Source: Paramacrobiotus metropolitanus (lineage: Eukaryota; Tardigrada; Eutardigrada; Parachela; Macrobiotidae). Taken from it: DNA of 64,000 nucleotides. The notes beneath the pieces are model-generated. The model ran no database searches, was not told where the DNA came from, and was given only the letters and a program-made list of their open reading frames with translations. Shown here in pieces: positions 1 to 12,868 of the stretch. Position numbers and translations under genes: made by a program. The first letter of the stretch is position 1. Each line of letters opens with the position of its first letter. The stretch is from the NCBI RefSeq assembly GCF_019649055.1, contig NW_026570233.1:1550001-1614000 (forward strand), read 5' to 3'.

Positions 1-2321
1 GCTTATCGGCAATGTTTTTCTCGATAGCGAAAATTATTTTTACCATTAAGCATACTCTTATTGTTCTTGATCTGCACTGCATAATAAATAGACTAGTTTG
101 GCGTATTCAGCGAACCAGTAATGATGCACTTATCATACTTAGAAAGCCGGTATTATTAAATGGAAAAACCGGCTCGTGTATGTTAAGAAAACATTTTGTG
201 CCAACATAAGCATAATCCAAAGCATTCTAATCTGGCCGCAACCGTGGCTCGCACTCTCTGTGCATTTTCTCTCACTCTATCTCTCTACTATTAATACGGT
301 CATGTCGTAACGCGGTGATACTTGCACGCGGTTACATAAGCGCCCTTAATATCAACCGGCTGACTGCGCATTGCACTATTTATTACACGGGGTACATTTT
401 ATTCTCATTTAAATTTTTTTCTACCCCGGCAACACTGTCATCCGCGCAAGTAACTTCCCTGTGCGCACAGTGGTGAGCAGCTAACGCCCCGCAGGAAACA
501 TGTTCAGATCGATTAACGACATTTTGACTTGTACGGTTTTCTCGGCCTGTGTGTATATAAATGTGCACGTAGCCCCGTTTGATGCAGCGATTATGCAACC
601 GGCATAGCGCACACACCGGCATGCAAATATACCGGCTTTTTTTCTGCTCTTTCCTTCCTTTGAATTTGTGGACAAATGAAACTGTGCGCGCCGTTGGCTG
701 AATGTTTACCGGCCAAATGGAAGTTACCCGCATTGTTGTGTGCGCTGCTTTGAATGACGATGCAGAGAATTGGCAGCGACCGCGGTGAAAAAAAAACTAC
801 CAAACACCGAAATTCACTTAAACGCTTTGCGCACTTAATGCAAATCATGCAAGCGTATTTTTAATATTTTCAAACAAAGCCGCGCAAATTTTCCAGTACA
901 AGTAAAACGTTTTTGATATTTAAAGTGTTTCCTAAATCACACTTCTGTTAATGATATTTTTAATATTTTTAATAACATTATTTTATAAAACAGTACTTCT
1001 ATAATATTTTTGTTAATTTGCACATTTGCAAATTTTTCACACATGTAGTATTTTTCAACGATCGAATACAAGAATTCTTTGTGGTCTCTGATTTTGCAAC
1101 TGCACACGAAAAATGCCGGTTACATCGCTTGATGAGAGAGTGGGTCAAGCTGTGCAGAGCACCAGCCACCGACCGCTGCGTTTTTTTCTACTAGCAGGCC
1201 CCGCTACCGATAAGGACGACGCGTAGGTAGCGAAGAAGAACAGCGATCGAGAGAGAAAGAGAGACCGGCAAAAAAATGGACACAACGCTTTTTCTTGCAG
1301 CCTGCCCTGATAATAACACGGTCTAGCAGCCGGTACGTGTTTTTCTAGCCTTCCACCACCGACACACCACGGTCACTACTACGTGTGTTGATGTATCATG
1401 CATGTGTATCTTTCTACATGAGAAGAAAGCCTTGACGCGGTTGGGTCAAGAGGCTGGACTGGCTCGGCCAATTACACCCCCCTCAACACAACACGGGGGG
1501 AACACAGGCGCCTTATCAGGGGAGTTATGCGGCAGTCGAGTGCACTCCTGTATGCACATACACACACAGTGCACACTCACACACGCACATAGAAGCCAGC
1601 AACGCACAGCTCACGCGCGTACTCCACTTCCGAGTAACAACCGGCAGCAATCAGCTGATCGGCCTAGTAGGAAATATGGGTGCTGGCTGCGTCACCGGGT
1701 GACGATCGATTCTCCTATCCACTTGGGCTTTTTATCAGCCACGAGTGTTCTATGCGTGTGTACGGGGTAAACCCTCTGCAGTGTTTCTATATACTGCTAA
1801 AAATTGCTTTTACAGGAATCACTGTAATTAACGACATACAACCGGTGAGTAATGCACAATGTTTGCTCTCGCTTGCAACGGCCGGCAACCGGCAAAAATG
1901 CCACGGCACACAAATGGCCACACATGAGTATATGTGTGCAGCCGGCATCCGAGCAGAAACCTCCCGGAAGCTGTGGCCAGACAAAGAAAAGAAAAATCTA
2001 TATTTTCACTTTGCTCAAACAATACGCTATGCCTGGTTTCTATCGAGCGCGAGGACGCCCGCTTGTATATGTTATCGATGTTTTCTTAAACAGGGGGCAG
2101 CGATCGGCGGTTTCTGCTAGATTTCCTCCCATATAATTACCATCAGCCGCCGGCCTGATGCTGCTGCGCGCATCTGCCGGGTTAATAACCATTTAATGCA
2201 CTAGTCCAGCGTCACGGCATCCCGGACACTGGGCGGAGCCGGTGAAATTAAGGAAAATGATACACCCGGCATTTCGGGAGAAAGCTCCGGGTTGCGAGAA
2301 ACCTACACAACCGACACTCAC
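1..2321. other. Gene-poor AT-rich sequence
   Basis: I see no convincing coding exon here. The open frames are short, overlap on both strands and lack family motifs. The stretch around 1240-1265 is rich in GAGAGA, and 1555-1620 is rich in CACACA. Both are low-complexity and could be promoter or UTR sequence of the short gene exon that ends at 2322, but nothing decides it. Confidence 0.5.
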
Positions 2322-2550
2322 CTTGCCCGATGATCTGGCGTTCCAGGTACCACTGCTGGTTGCCGTCGTCGAATTTGAGCAGGAGCTTATCACCCTGGGC
2401 AGGATGTGCGGCGCCGGCGAAGCTGGCACCGGCTACCTGCTTATTGGTCACATCGGCGACGGTGGCCGGTTCATAGAAGCCGGTGTCGCGCTTGGCAGCC
2501 ACCCGCAGTCCGATCAGTGAGCGTTTGGCCGGGCGCTTGGAGGAGGACAT
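2322..2550 (-). CDS. First coding exon of an unknown gene, Tudor-like fold suspected
   Basis: From the ATG at 2550 the frame is open for 76 codons and stops at a strong splice donor (CAAG|GTGAGT, cut at 2322). It starts with a basic stretch (MSSSKRPAKRSLIGLRV). The continuation contains GFYEPATVADV, then DKLLLKFDDGNQQWYLE. This alternation of small aromatic strands and a FDDG turn resembles Tudor or DUF4537-like chromatin-reader barrels, but that is inference. A TATATATATA run lies just upstream at about 2556. No downstream exon was identified to the left, so the gene is partial here. Confidence 0.4.
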
Positions 2551-5500
2551 CTTTGATATATATATATGGCGGATTAGCTTTCTCGGGAATACTTTCAGGG
2601 ATCCAATACTGAAGCTGCGCGCGCGGGATGAGCGCGTACAATCGCTACGATTGCATCTTGTCCGCGAAAAACTGGCCGATAGTGGCTAAATGCAAGCAAC
2701 GCCTTGAGAGGGGCTTTCTACAGAGGGAAATCTGCTTTCGAGGCCATTCAGCAGGGCTCACATGACTGAACAAGTAGATCACCGAAAAACCTTCGGATGT
2801 GTCAATGATACCCCGGTGCAGCATACAACAACAACATCAACAACACGCCATGACTGTATTCGTTGAGTTTTCTCTCTAAACGATCTCTACGCGCTGTATT
2901 ATTATCACACAGAGCACGGTGTGGGTAATAAACTAGTAAACAGCTTACGAATGATTAGAAGCGAGGCCCTTCATCGCTTATAGCCAAACACGGAATATGC
3001 GCCCAGCGTATCTGTACGTGTATCAACTGATCAACCGCTGCAGCACGCTATAGCGCCGTATCAACTGTGCACGCTTTACAGCGCCGGCGCCGTATCAACT
3101 GCCGTTGACAGCCGTTGCATCCGTGTATGCGCCGCTTATCGGACTTGCAGCGCGTGTGTGTATGTACGCGTACGAAAGCGCGGTGCAGTGGCATATTGCG
3201 GATTGAACAAAGGCGCGTGTTTAATCGACGGGAGGAGCCGAGTGGCTCGTACTGTACTGACAGTTGAACTGATACGTAACGCTCTGCTGCGTCTTTTCTT
3301 GTGTATGTGTGTGTGTTTGATTTCTCTCTCTCTGTGCAGCAATAAGCATGCGACGAGAGAAAAAGATTCCGGATGAAGTTTGTACGAGGCAAAGAAAGAA
3401 AATGCGGTATGCGTGTGTGACTGTGTGGATTCTGTTGCGGCCCGTTCGTTAAACTTGTGCCGTGTCCAGTTGGTGGCTGCTGCTGCTGCGAGGAGAAAGG
3501 CCAATTGTTTAAGTGTATTGATCGTGATTAATGGGTGAATCGGATGAGGATTCCCCCCTCTGTCTGCCGCTGCTGATGCGCGCCCCGGTTTAGAGTGTTA
3601 ATAAAAATGTGCGATGTTTGCGTAAACGATTACTTTAGTCCCGGCGAAAATGTCGGCGACGGTGGCATGTTGTGGAGGGAAGATAAATAGAGAAACACTT
3701 TTCACTGCTGTGACAATTAGGACAACACTGTTTATCACCCGACTAATTTCCGACAAGAACAACTGCCAGTTGTGACAGTGAAAATGGACACTATCGGTTA
3801 GAGTGGATTTATCAGACAGACTGGGACACGCGTTGTCACCAATGACACTGGACTGTGGAACGGATGCTTTTTAAAGTCGAAAAAGACAAAAACAATTTCG
3901 AGGTTAATGAAACATTGATAATGTGCGCTGGGTAATGAGGCATTGTTTCTGCCATGGCAGTCAATTGCCCTGGTCTCACGTGAACGACAACGATCGCGAT
4001 AACCTTTCTTTCTCTCTCTGCCCTATCTCTCTTTCTCTCTCTCTCTCTGTCGCGGTCTCTGTCGCAGTTGAGTGCAAAATGATTAATCGTTCAATAAGGT
4101 TAACGTGATTGTGTACGTGTGTGTACGCTTTACAAAGACAACTGCTTGTGCCAACAACGACGCTAATCGGTTAAAACACCGGTCGGTTCCACAGTCCAAA
4201 GAAGAGAACGCCGGCGAAAATGTGTGCATACACAGTAATGTGTATACGTATCGGAGAAAAACATGTAAATTTTTCCCGGTAACAATTCTTTCCGCCGCGG
4301 AAGCGATAGAAAATTGTTATGTAAGCCGGCATTTTATAGGTAAACAATGTAACCTGTTTATTCATGTTAAACGTGACTGCACCGCTGTTTTTACGTAATT
4401 TTCCCGCTATTGTGTAGAGTCATGGTGCGGTGGAAGTGTAACATACAATGTAACCGAATTTTTCTTGGTGTATCACGCGATCAAACAGCCAGTAATCGTT
4501 TGACATGATTATTTATGGGCTGTGCGCGGAGCAATTAGGCAGTGCGGATAATTAAACGCGCTCGGCGGAGACAAACACAACCGGTTTTTGTTGCGGGTAC
4601 TGGCTTGTCCGTTGTACCCGGTGTTTTTCGTGGTTTAGGGTGATTACAACTTCGAGCGGATCGAGTGAAAAGCGTACACATTGTTTAACGGTCGAAAATG
4701 CCGGCCGGCTTTTTTTCCTACGTCCTTCCGCGGTGTTTACAGGTTAATGGCGATTTTATACGATTGCTGTTACTCGCTGATTGCATAGAACTCTACACAA
4801 AAACCTTTAATTTTGACGCTACGGTGGTTTTCTGTGACCATCGCGAGGGTACAGGTGGTAATTACCGACTCCTACATTTGACCACGTCCTGAGCCGGTCC
4901 TTCGTATACTGTACTGCTTTAATTAACATGACCTATCAAAAACTAGCTCGCACATTCTACATATTCGCAAAACCATTTTCGTAAACAAACGCTTCTAGAA
5001 AATTTTATTGTAACGTAAAAGTTCAATAAAACATGTCAGATGGTGTAGTACCGTATTGCAAACGGCCGCCCCAATTACGTAATTACATTTTTCCATAATT
5101 ATCACTTAAGCTAGGACGCCGAATTATTATTACCGGGCAGTACTATTCCTATGATGCCTAGCAGAGGAATAGTTATTGCTAATTGAAAACTTTTACCAAT
5201 TACCCGCACGCTTGGGGTGAGATATCCTCGAGTGATGCAATAATAATAGTACTGCATGGGTAATATAATATTTATTCGTTTAGAAGGAAATGAGTAATTT
5301 CGGACTGTTCGGTATGCACAAATACGTATTTCGATGACGATGCTAAGAACAGTAATTTCCGACAGGAAATGATCAAGCCCGGTATTTGTGCGAATCCGTA
5401 TTTCGATGGTTAATAAATCAAGTTTTTTTGTCGAGCTGGTAATGTACAGCACAAAATGGCTGTTGGGCTATGTAACAAGTTAGTAACTTGTCGCCGGCGA

Positions 5501-7737
5501 CAGTAATAAATCTAGTTCATGATTTCAGTGCCGCACGTTCGTTACAGATAGCTGAAATTAATTTAGTTGGATACTTCATTGTTGAAAAATGAAAGAGGGC
5601 GTAAATGTTCGGATTGATAATTATTTATACTTTACATATTCTATATTACGTTACTTGTACAGTACGATGCTGGAAATTTGTTCTCTACGTCTGTTAAAAG
5701 CGGTGTTTTGTGCTTTGCTAATTTATATACTCATATTTTGCCTTCGGCCTCTTGTTTTTACATGCGGAAATACAAAGTGCAAGTAAAAGCTATTAATATA
5801 ATAAAAAGCATAGTAAAAGCTATTGATATTTAAATGACGCGAACATTCATACAGAATATATAGAATCATCACAGATACGCCACCGATAAAAGTTGTAAAT
5901 GCCGACAATTTGCAGCTGGTATGCGCACCGGTGCAGCTTCCGGTGTACAGTGCAATTGCAGATCCATGGCCATAACCGCTGCCATTATACGAAGGTGCAC
6001 CGCGGGTAATTGCTGCTGATCAGCTGGGCCGATCGAGGTCGCCGGCCCGGTCGAACAAGGATCTTCCCCCGTTGGTATAATGGCCCTTAAGCCATTAGAT
6101 CCCTAATAGGCGACTTGATTGACAATTGGCCCCTGAATGCAACCATAGTGTAGCACATAAGATGCGCACACGTATGAATTATACCCGTATATATACCGAT
6201 CTCAATGACGTATATATGTATGCCGGCATTACCATTTTCCACCGCGCGCTCACTAGCACCGTCTTCGAAGAACGGGGCATGTAAATTGCCGCAATTATCC
6301 GTCCACTTCCGCTGCACTCTCGAGCCGTAATTGAGGATGGTTACAGATGGTGCACGGATGTTGAGTGTACATCCGATATAATCATGTAATATTATGGATG
6401 TCATAAAGTGTGGTCAATGGCGCATCACTTGGCGGTCATGTGTATACGCGGATGACGATTTATTGGGGGAAATCATATGCCGGTTGCATATAAATCTCCA
6501 AAGTTATTCGAGTTACATGTGGCGGAAAAAATTGCTACGTACAATTTACAACAAAGAATGACATTAGTTTCCGAAATGAAATTCAGTAAACCTGTTTGCG
6601 CAATTACTTGCCATATACTATAATTAGATCTGCTTTTATCAAAAACCAACATGGTGTTGAAGCAAAGACTTGCAAAGTTCTAAAACGTCAGCCATACATA
6701 GGAGAAAAGAGCCACCATTTTTAGCACAAGCTGAAGTGAAACGAACGAATACTTTAAAAATTTAAAAAAACCTGCTTGTGTTTTTACTGTAGATTAAAAC
6801 TAGGCGAGAATATAAATATATACAAATGCTTCAAAGTAAACATTGCTTATTTGAATTTGTTTGGCGTGATGATCTCATTGAATGGAAGTATCAAAAATAA
6901 GAACTAATTTATAAGCTTTCCTCGTATAGTACATGTATATGCACGCCACACAAAAGCGAGTTGGTAATTATAAAAAATGTGCTGTAAGAAACCGAATATT
7001 CTATCAGTGCTGACAGTATTCGGCGTATCATGTATTTAATAACTTCCGTGCATTCTTGCACTGTTTTATAACACTAACACATTGTCCACATCGCCGTTGT
7101 CATTGATATATTTGCACGCCGCTGCTCTTTTTCTTGCATCCTTATACAACCCATACAAACCAGCACAAACAACCGGCATTCTTCCATTATTTGAATTTCT
7201 CACTGACATGGCGACACAGCTACAATAGCGCCACTGCTTTTTTTGGATTACCGGCAGCAACCTTTTCTTGAGATTCCCAGGCCGTGCGCACTGCGCACCC
7301 TATCACAACACATATAAGATAAACATTTCCCCCACTTCATTAAGAAATTCACAAAAATCTTTAGTGCTGCGCTAGCAGATGGCATACATAATGCACACGC
7401 ACTCACATGCACTTGATCGTACCCAATGTTAAACGCTGCGATATAGAGTACTTCCTTTCCAAACATTAATCACATTGTACGCATTGTTCCAAATATCCAG
7501 AGGGTTCGATTGCGCCGCGCACCATGATATGTACTGTATATTTTTGCTACTAACTTTGTGAGTTGATGTGTTCTACTTTTGCCGGGGTGGTTGTGTTTGG
7601 TTTTCTTCCGACTGCCACTGCTCCAGTAAACGTTTATCTTGGACTGGCACACATTTTCCACTTTGATTTCATCCAGTGTGTGTTGACATTGACCGGGGAT
7701 ATTATACTATAACGTGATTTATATTTCTTCTGTGAAG
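2551..7737. other. Long non-coding stretch with CT microsatellite
   Basis: No gene is supported. A pyrimidine microsatellite (CT-rich, 4006-4056) and smaller CTCTCT tracts around 3321-3340 are the clearest structures. ORFs on both strands are short and overlap each other without motifs. The recurrent short word CCGGC occurs throughout the window, so it is not specific to this stretch. Introns or regulatory DNA of flanking genes are possible. Confidence 0.5.
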
Positions 7738-9283
7738 ATGGAGTCATTCCAGCGAGCTTTCATCGTAATGTTCGCTGTGCTCATAGTGGCTTGGAATAAC
7801 TTTGTATCCGCACAAAGTAAGCGCTCCGATCGATTTTTCAGCTTTATTATTTCAAATATTATTTTTCCATCCCGATTCTGTAGGCCAAATATTTTTCTTA
7901 ATTTTTCCCATCTAATATGTACTATGCATACTTTTCACAGCTTCTATATATTTGTTTTAATTCCACTGCGCTAAATTACCAGAAATACGAATATCTTCTT
8001 CTAAAGTTTAATTTATTTTTCATGTTAAGCATGTTTTGCTAGTAATAATATTATTATAGTGTTTGACGTATGTTAATACAGGAGCCCGGATCCCACAGAA
8101 ATGGAATAATGGAATTGTTCCTTACAAAATCAGTGATAAATTCTGTAAGCCAGTTTTTTTCTCTCAACAACGGAGCAGGATATTTGTGCAAAAAATATCC
8201 GGTTTATCATTTTTTTTAGCCACCGCTGATAAACGCGCTATTCTGGAAGCACTGCCAATCTTTGACAAGATGACATGTGTCCGCTTCAAGCCATACAACC
8301 AGGACAAGCCCGAAACCAGTTATGTGCAGTTCAGCGTGGGCCTACAGTAAGGAAGAACTGAATAGGTTACGTGTCGGCATTTGTTTCAATTAATATAATG
8401 TCAACCATAATGTACGCGCTGGCCAGGTGTCAATCAGCCATCGGGCGAACGGGTGGCGCGCAGATTGTCATGCTGGGCAAGAACTGTATGGATAAGCGAT
8501 CTATCCTGCGGGAGATGATGCACGTCCTGGGATTCAATGATGAGCATCTGCGCAGCGATCGCGACGATTACATCACCGTTAACCTCAATAATATCAAGCA
8601 AGGTAAGTGCACCGGTCAACGGTGCCGGTACATGATATACATGATGGTTCTATTGGGAATATGACACTGCGTAATGTACACACGCATACTTTTTAACTTT
8701 ATTCTGGAAACGGAACATGAACGGATCATATCATAACGTTTCTCAGAATTTTTAAAAACTGGTTCTTCAAGTTTTTTTGATACAGCAGCTGCTAAAGCTG
8801 AACTATTTAACACCGATCTGTTTTATTCGCTCTTAAGAATTCTTACTCTACCAATAACGAAGCCTTTCGCTGCTTATTTGTGGTTAATTGGAATATTTGT
8901 GGTTGATGCAATTTATGTAGGGTACGATTTTTTTCGCATAATGTAAAGGAAACTTTGTCAAACTACTAAAAATGTTTAGATTATAGTAACCGAAGCTTTC
9001 TGTCCATTGGTTTAACTGGCTCCACATAATACATATGTTATTTTCAGCGGACTGGTTGTTCTTCGAGAAACTAACCGACAAAGAACTGCCGCGCTTTGGT
9101 CTGCCGTACGATTTTGATTCAGTTCTGCAGCGACCTAACAATTGGAAAGTGGACCCGGCTGCCGGACCCAACGCCGTCAGCATGTTCGTCAAGAAGGCCA
9201 AAAGTCAGCCCCTGGGACGCGTTGATTCCCTAACACATTTGGATATCAATAAGATCAAGGCGTTCTATGAATGTCCAGCCTAG
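7738..9283 (+). CDS. Secreted astacin-like protein, probably catalytically dead
   Basis: Five exons can be read: 7738-7816, about 8082-8144, 8220-8346, 8427-8602 and 9048-9283, each with GT-AG borders (for example ACA|GTAAGG and TTTTCAG|CGG). Exon 1 encodes a signal peptide (MESFQRAFIVMFAVLIVAW). The mature part follows the astacin (M12A) plan: WNNGIVPY, TCVRF, CQSAIGRTGG, a zinc-site region and a C-terminal DINKIKAFYEC. The zinc site, HExxHxxGxxH in active astacins, reads REMMHVLGFND. The first and third His are replaced by Arg and Asp while the Glu is kept, and the Met-turn SVMHY reads SVLQR. It is therefore a likely pseudoprotease that may still bind peptide substrates. The exact acceptor of exon 2 (8082 or 8086) is uncertain. 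Confidence 0.8.
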
Positions 9284-9504
9284 AGCAGCCTAGTGATTTC
9301 TGCCCTACGTACTAATGAGAGAAATATTTAAAGTTTCGCCATTTCAATGCCGGTGAATAATATTTCTTAAATTTAATGGATGAAGTCATATGGAGTTGAT
9401 GCGCTGATGGCAGTCTATTCGTTCGTAAAATCAGCGAACGAACAAGGACGCGAGTCGGAGAAATAACAGCAGTATCAGCCTTGAAATATTTCGCACACTT
9501 CATT

Positions 9505-9700
9505 GTTAATAAGTACAGCAGCAGTACGTAACTTCTGCGTTGTGAGCAATTGCTCATAACGCACAAGTATTGTCTTGTAATCTTTAAGCGTAAGCTCGAA
9601 GTAAAGACTGGTTTTAATCGAGCGGCACGATTTTTGCAAAAATTCGTCAGATCATTTATCGGCAGACTATCATTCGGAATTTGAATAGCCGTCGGCCTAC
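9505..9700. repeat. Diverged repeat, copy 1
   Basis: This segment resembles 11190-11335 with many mismatches. Both contain GCTCATAA, a GTCTT-AGCG-AAGCTC stretch, then GATTTTTGCAA or CAATTTTTGCAA followed by ATTCGTCAGAT. On the minus strand both can be read as related peptide (SDEFLQK versus SDESLQK), so they may be two relics of one old coding exon rather than a transposon. Confidence 0.5.
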
Positions 9701-10009
9701 CTACACATCGGTAACAATCGTGACATAAATACGATGCACGGATGATACCGCAGTGCAGTGTCAACATCGGCCGTTGTCGGACTTCAGCTGACTAAGATAT
9801 TTATTACATAATTAATTAAAGCTCTTCGCAGTTTTCATTTTTAGAATACTCGTACATTTTTGCCGTCACCGAAGAGCATGTTTTTACGATAACAATTTAT
9901 TCTGTTCTATACGACATATTCCGCTGACTGGAGTGATAGAAAGTTCGCCATGGTTTAACCAACCTTTTTTTCATATGTAGAAAAGATTTCAGACTTTTTA
10001 TAAGAATAG

Positions 10010-10877
10010 TTAACTGTTGCGGAAAATAGAAAGTAAGCTGACAAATAACGCTAGCAACAGAAACGATAAAAAGCCTCGTTGTGCTGTCGCGGAATTGCAC
10101 CCGAACGCTTCGGTCAGTTGTCCATACAGTTTGGCCAGACCTTGCTGATCATCGGCACCACATTTCGCCAGCAGCTCCGCGTCGGAAACTCGTTTGCGCA
10201 TTTTGCGAAGAAACCTGGAACATTTGTTCTTATGATTTCCTTTTTCGCTCCATTTTTACTGAATTACTAATAAAGGTCATTCGCATGTACTGCTTCGTGT
10301 AACAATTACTTAAAGTACAAATCGTCTTACTGGCAATTGGTATCCATGAGCTGGCTGCCCGTGCTAGCCGTTATATTTCCCAGTTTCTCAAGCTGGACTT
10401 CGGCGCTGACGTTGGCCGCGTGGGCGTAGATACCGGCTTTATGGTTGCACTCGAAGAAATCCTTGAAATATTTGGTGATGTCGTCGGCAGCACAGATTTT
10501 GTAGGCTTTGACGAAAGTCTGGAAGAAGTTGGAATAGTCTGAGGGGCACTGTGTGGAATGGACGTCCAGGCAAGCCGATGCTTGGGTAAACCCGCTAAAA
10601 TTGATTGCTGCTCCTAAACATCTTCAGATTCCAGTTGCTAAAATTTCGTTACTTACGCGCAGACCACTCGAACAATTTCACCGAGGTTGGTAAAGTTTCC
10701 ATAAGTCAGCGCATCCATCAACGGCGTCTGGATGGTGACCGTTTGATCCTCGATGAGTTCATTGCAGGCTTTGAATTTTGTGTCAATGTCGACTTGGCAT
10801 GCTGTATTATCCTGTGCTTGGCACCAGCGACCAATGCAGATCATCGACAAAAACAGGACATATAAAACTTTGGCCAT
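10010..10877 (-). CDS. Secreted or membrane-anchored Cys-containing protein, three exons
   Basis: The gene has exons 10657-10877, 10331-10594 and 10010-10214, giving about 229 residues. Borders are good (TGCGC|GTAAGT, TTTTAG|CGGG, TGCCA|GTAAGA, TTCCAG|GTTT). The N-terminus is a signal peptide (MAKVLYVLFLSMICIG). The body has spaced cysteines (CNELIED, CPSDYSNFF, YKICAADD, FFECNHKAG) and N-glycosylation sequons (NFT, NVS, NIT). The last exon ends in a hydrophobic stretch (FLSFLLLALFVSLLSIF) close to the C-terminus, as in GPI-anchored or tail-anchored surface proteins. The gene at 12869-13942 has the same exon phases, cysteine pattern and hydrophobic tail, so the two are paralogs. I do not recognise a named family. 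Confidence 0.75.
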
Positions 10878-12868
10878 CTTCGAAACAAATTGTACGCTGA
10901 GAGCCTGAGATTATTTAGCAATACAAAAATGAGAAAATTTGTTATTTATTAACATGTAACAACGGTGAACGTTTCCGTGGGAAATATAACCACCGGTAAA
11001 TGCTTCGTCAGGCAGCCGGTGTGGCAAGGTGAAACATACACTTATCATCGCATGACACAATGTTTCGCAGATTCTTTATTATGCATATATCTTATCAGTG
11101 TCTCTATTATTCGAAAGACAAATGGGGGTATCTTTCTTTTGGTCTAATTAAACATTGAATCAGCAATGGAATGTATCGCGGACTGGATACCATATTATTG
11201 CTCATAATGCAAAGTATCGTCTTCGAAGTTTCAGCGCAAGCTCAGTGTAAAGATCTGTGTTATAAACTGGGTTGCGCAATTTTTGCAACGATTCGTCAGA
11301 TAGTTTATCAACAGATACTCGTAATTTTAATGACTGCTGTAACTTGCACAACAATAACAAGCAAGACACAGAAGCAGTTACAATACTTGCAAGTGCGAGG
11401 TGATTTCGTAGTGCATTGTCACCGGTGTATTCGTGATTCACAGGTTCAGTAATTCACAACCGACAAAACTAATTAATAAAAGGGGTCAGCAACTTTAGAC
11501 TATATTTTTGACATCACCGAACACCACGATTCCATGATAAAAAATTTAAATCCAAAATCCATCAAACATACGAAAGAGAAATTTTTTTAATGGTAATATT
11601 ATGAAAACAGTACGATAAAGCTATTCGATATGCCATACGCATGGCCGGTTTTATGTTGCACCTCCTGGAGATATATCAGGACCCGCTGGCGCCGGGGTGG
11701 GTTCGGTACAGTTGCAATCTCGGCTAAAAAGTAAGATAGGTCAGCATATGATGGGAGGCAACAAAATTTAACGGTAACTTGCTGTTTTTCTTGAGCAGGC
11801 AAAAGAGACATTTCCAGAAATACCAAAAAGTTTACTGCAGTCTTTACAATCCCTGGATTTGCGGCTTTGCGCTTAAAAGCGTAACTTACGCGGTAAGTTC
11901 AAGATAATCCGCCTCCGAAAAATTCGTTGATCGTCAGATCATTCTTGGTCCTAGCAAGCTGCAGCTGCTTATTCAACGCCGTACCATCCACAATCTCCAC
12001 GGCATCTTGGCGAGGCTCAAACTGCACTGTATTACTGGCCGAAGTGGCGAAGACTGCCACGGCACATACGGCTAACACGTGTCCCATTCTTATACCACAG
12101 TAATATTAAGTGCTAGCAATGTAAACCATAAAATCTTTTGACGGATCAGACGTTGAAATTTATTACTGGCCGCTGTAAGTAGGCTTTTTTAACTCATTAT
12201 GAAGACTGCACAGGGCAGTTGTTTATCTTGCATTTTGCGCAAATGTTATTGGTAGCTATTGTGACACAGCAATTGTTGCCGATATGGAATAGATGTAGCA
12301 TAATGGAACAGACAAATGATTAAGAAACTGCCTGATTTAAAGAAGTAGAACGTCTTCTTAGTAATCTTGCGAGCGTAGAAATGTGCAGATAATAATTGTT
12401 GACAGGCAAATGCCGTTGGTGCGTATCAGGATTGTTCCTTAAAAATGTTATTTATACTGCAGATATCATCCAGGTTTATCCTTCGCTTCAATTTATGTAC
12501 TGGTCGCAAGCTTGTACTTTGTACTTGCTGAATAATTTGGTACACATACAGAGTACACGCTGAATAGTATTTTGTTTTCCAGTGCATTTGTTCGTGTTCA
12601 CACTGAACAAGTCTCTGCAGAAGTTTCATGCATTATCACTTCAAAGTAGCAAAACCGAGAAGTGATTACGATTCGGTCTCTGCTTTATACTTTCCGCTTC
12701 ATAATTAGTACGCCTTATAATCATTAAAAAATTAAAAATATTGGAAGAATTTGGAAGGAACGGAAGTGCTTCCTTCCGTGTTTTATGCATATTATACAAT
12801 GCGCCTGATGTCTTCGTCTTCCGGAGACGTTTGTCTAGCTACACTGGTCATTGATTGTCTGGGAGTGG
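10878..12868. other. Spacer between two paralogous genes, one weak exon candidate
   Basis: No full gene can be supported. The best candidate is 11899-12087 on the minus strand, a 62-codon frame starting with a signal-peptide-like MGHVLAVCAVAVFATSA and ending at TGA just before a donor-like GTAAGT. It may be a remnant of a further secreted gene. Another open frame at 11599-11826 (-) follows an acceptor-like TTACTTTTTAG, but I cannot join the two. The repeat copy at 11190-11335 also lies here. Confidence 0.4.
11190..11335. repeat. Diverged repeat, copy 2
   Basis: This is the partner of 9505-9700, with the shared blocks in the same order and orientation. Minus-strand reading gives SDESLQKLRN against SDEFLQKSCR in the other copy. 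Neither copy has an obvious start, signal peptide or clean splice junctions, so both are called repeats or gene relics and not genes. Confidence 0.5.

Noticed and set aside
7500-7525. GGGTTCGATTGCG, similar to a tRNA T-arm
   Set aside because: No D-arm, anticodon stem or acceptor pairing could be found in the flanking 80 bases.
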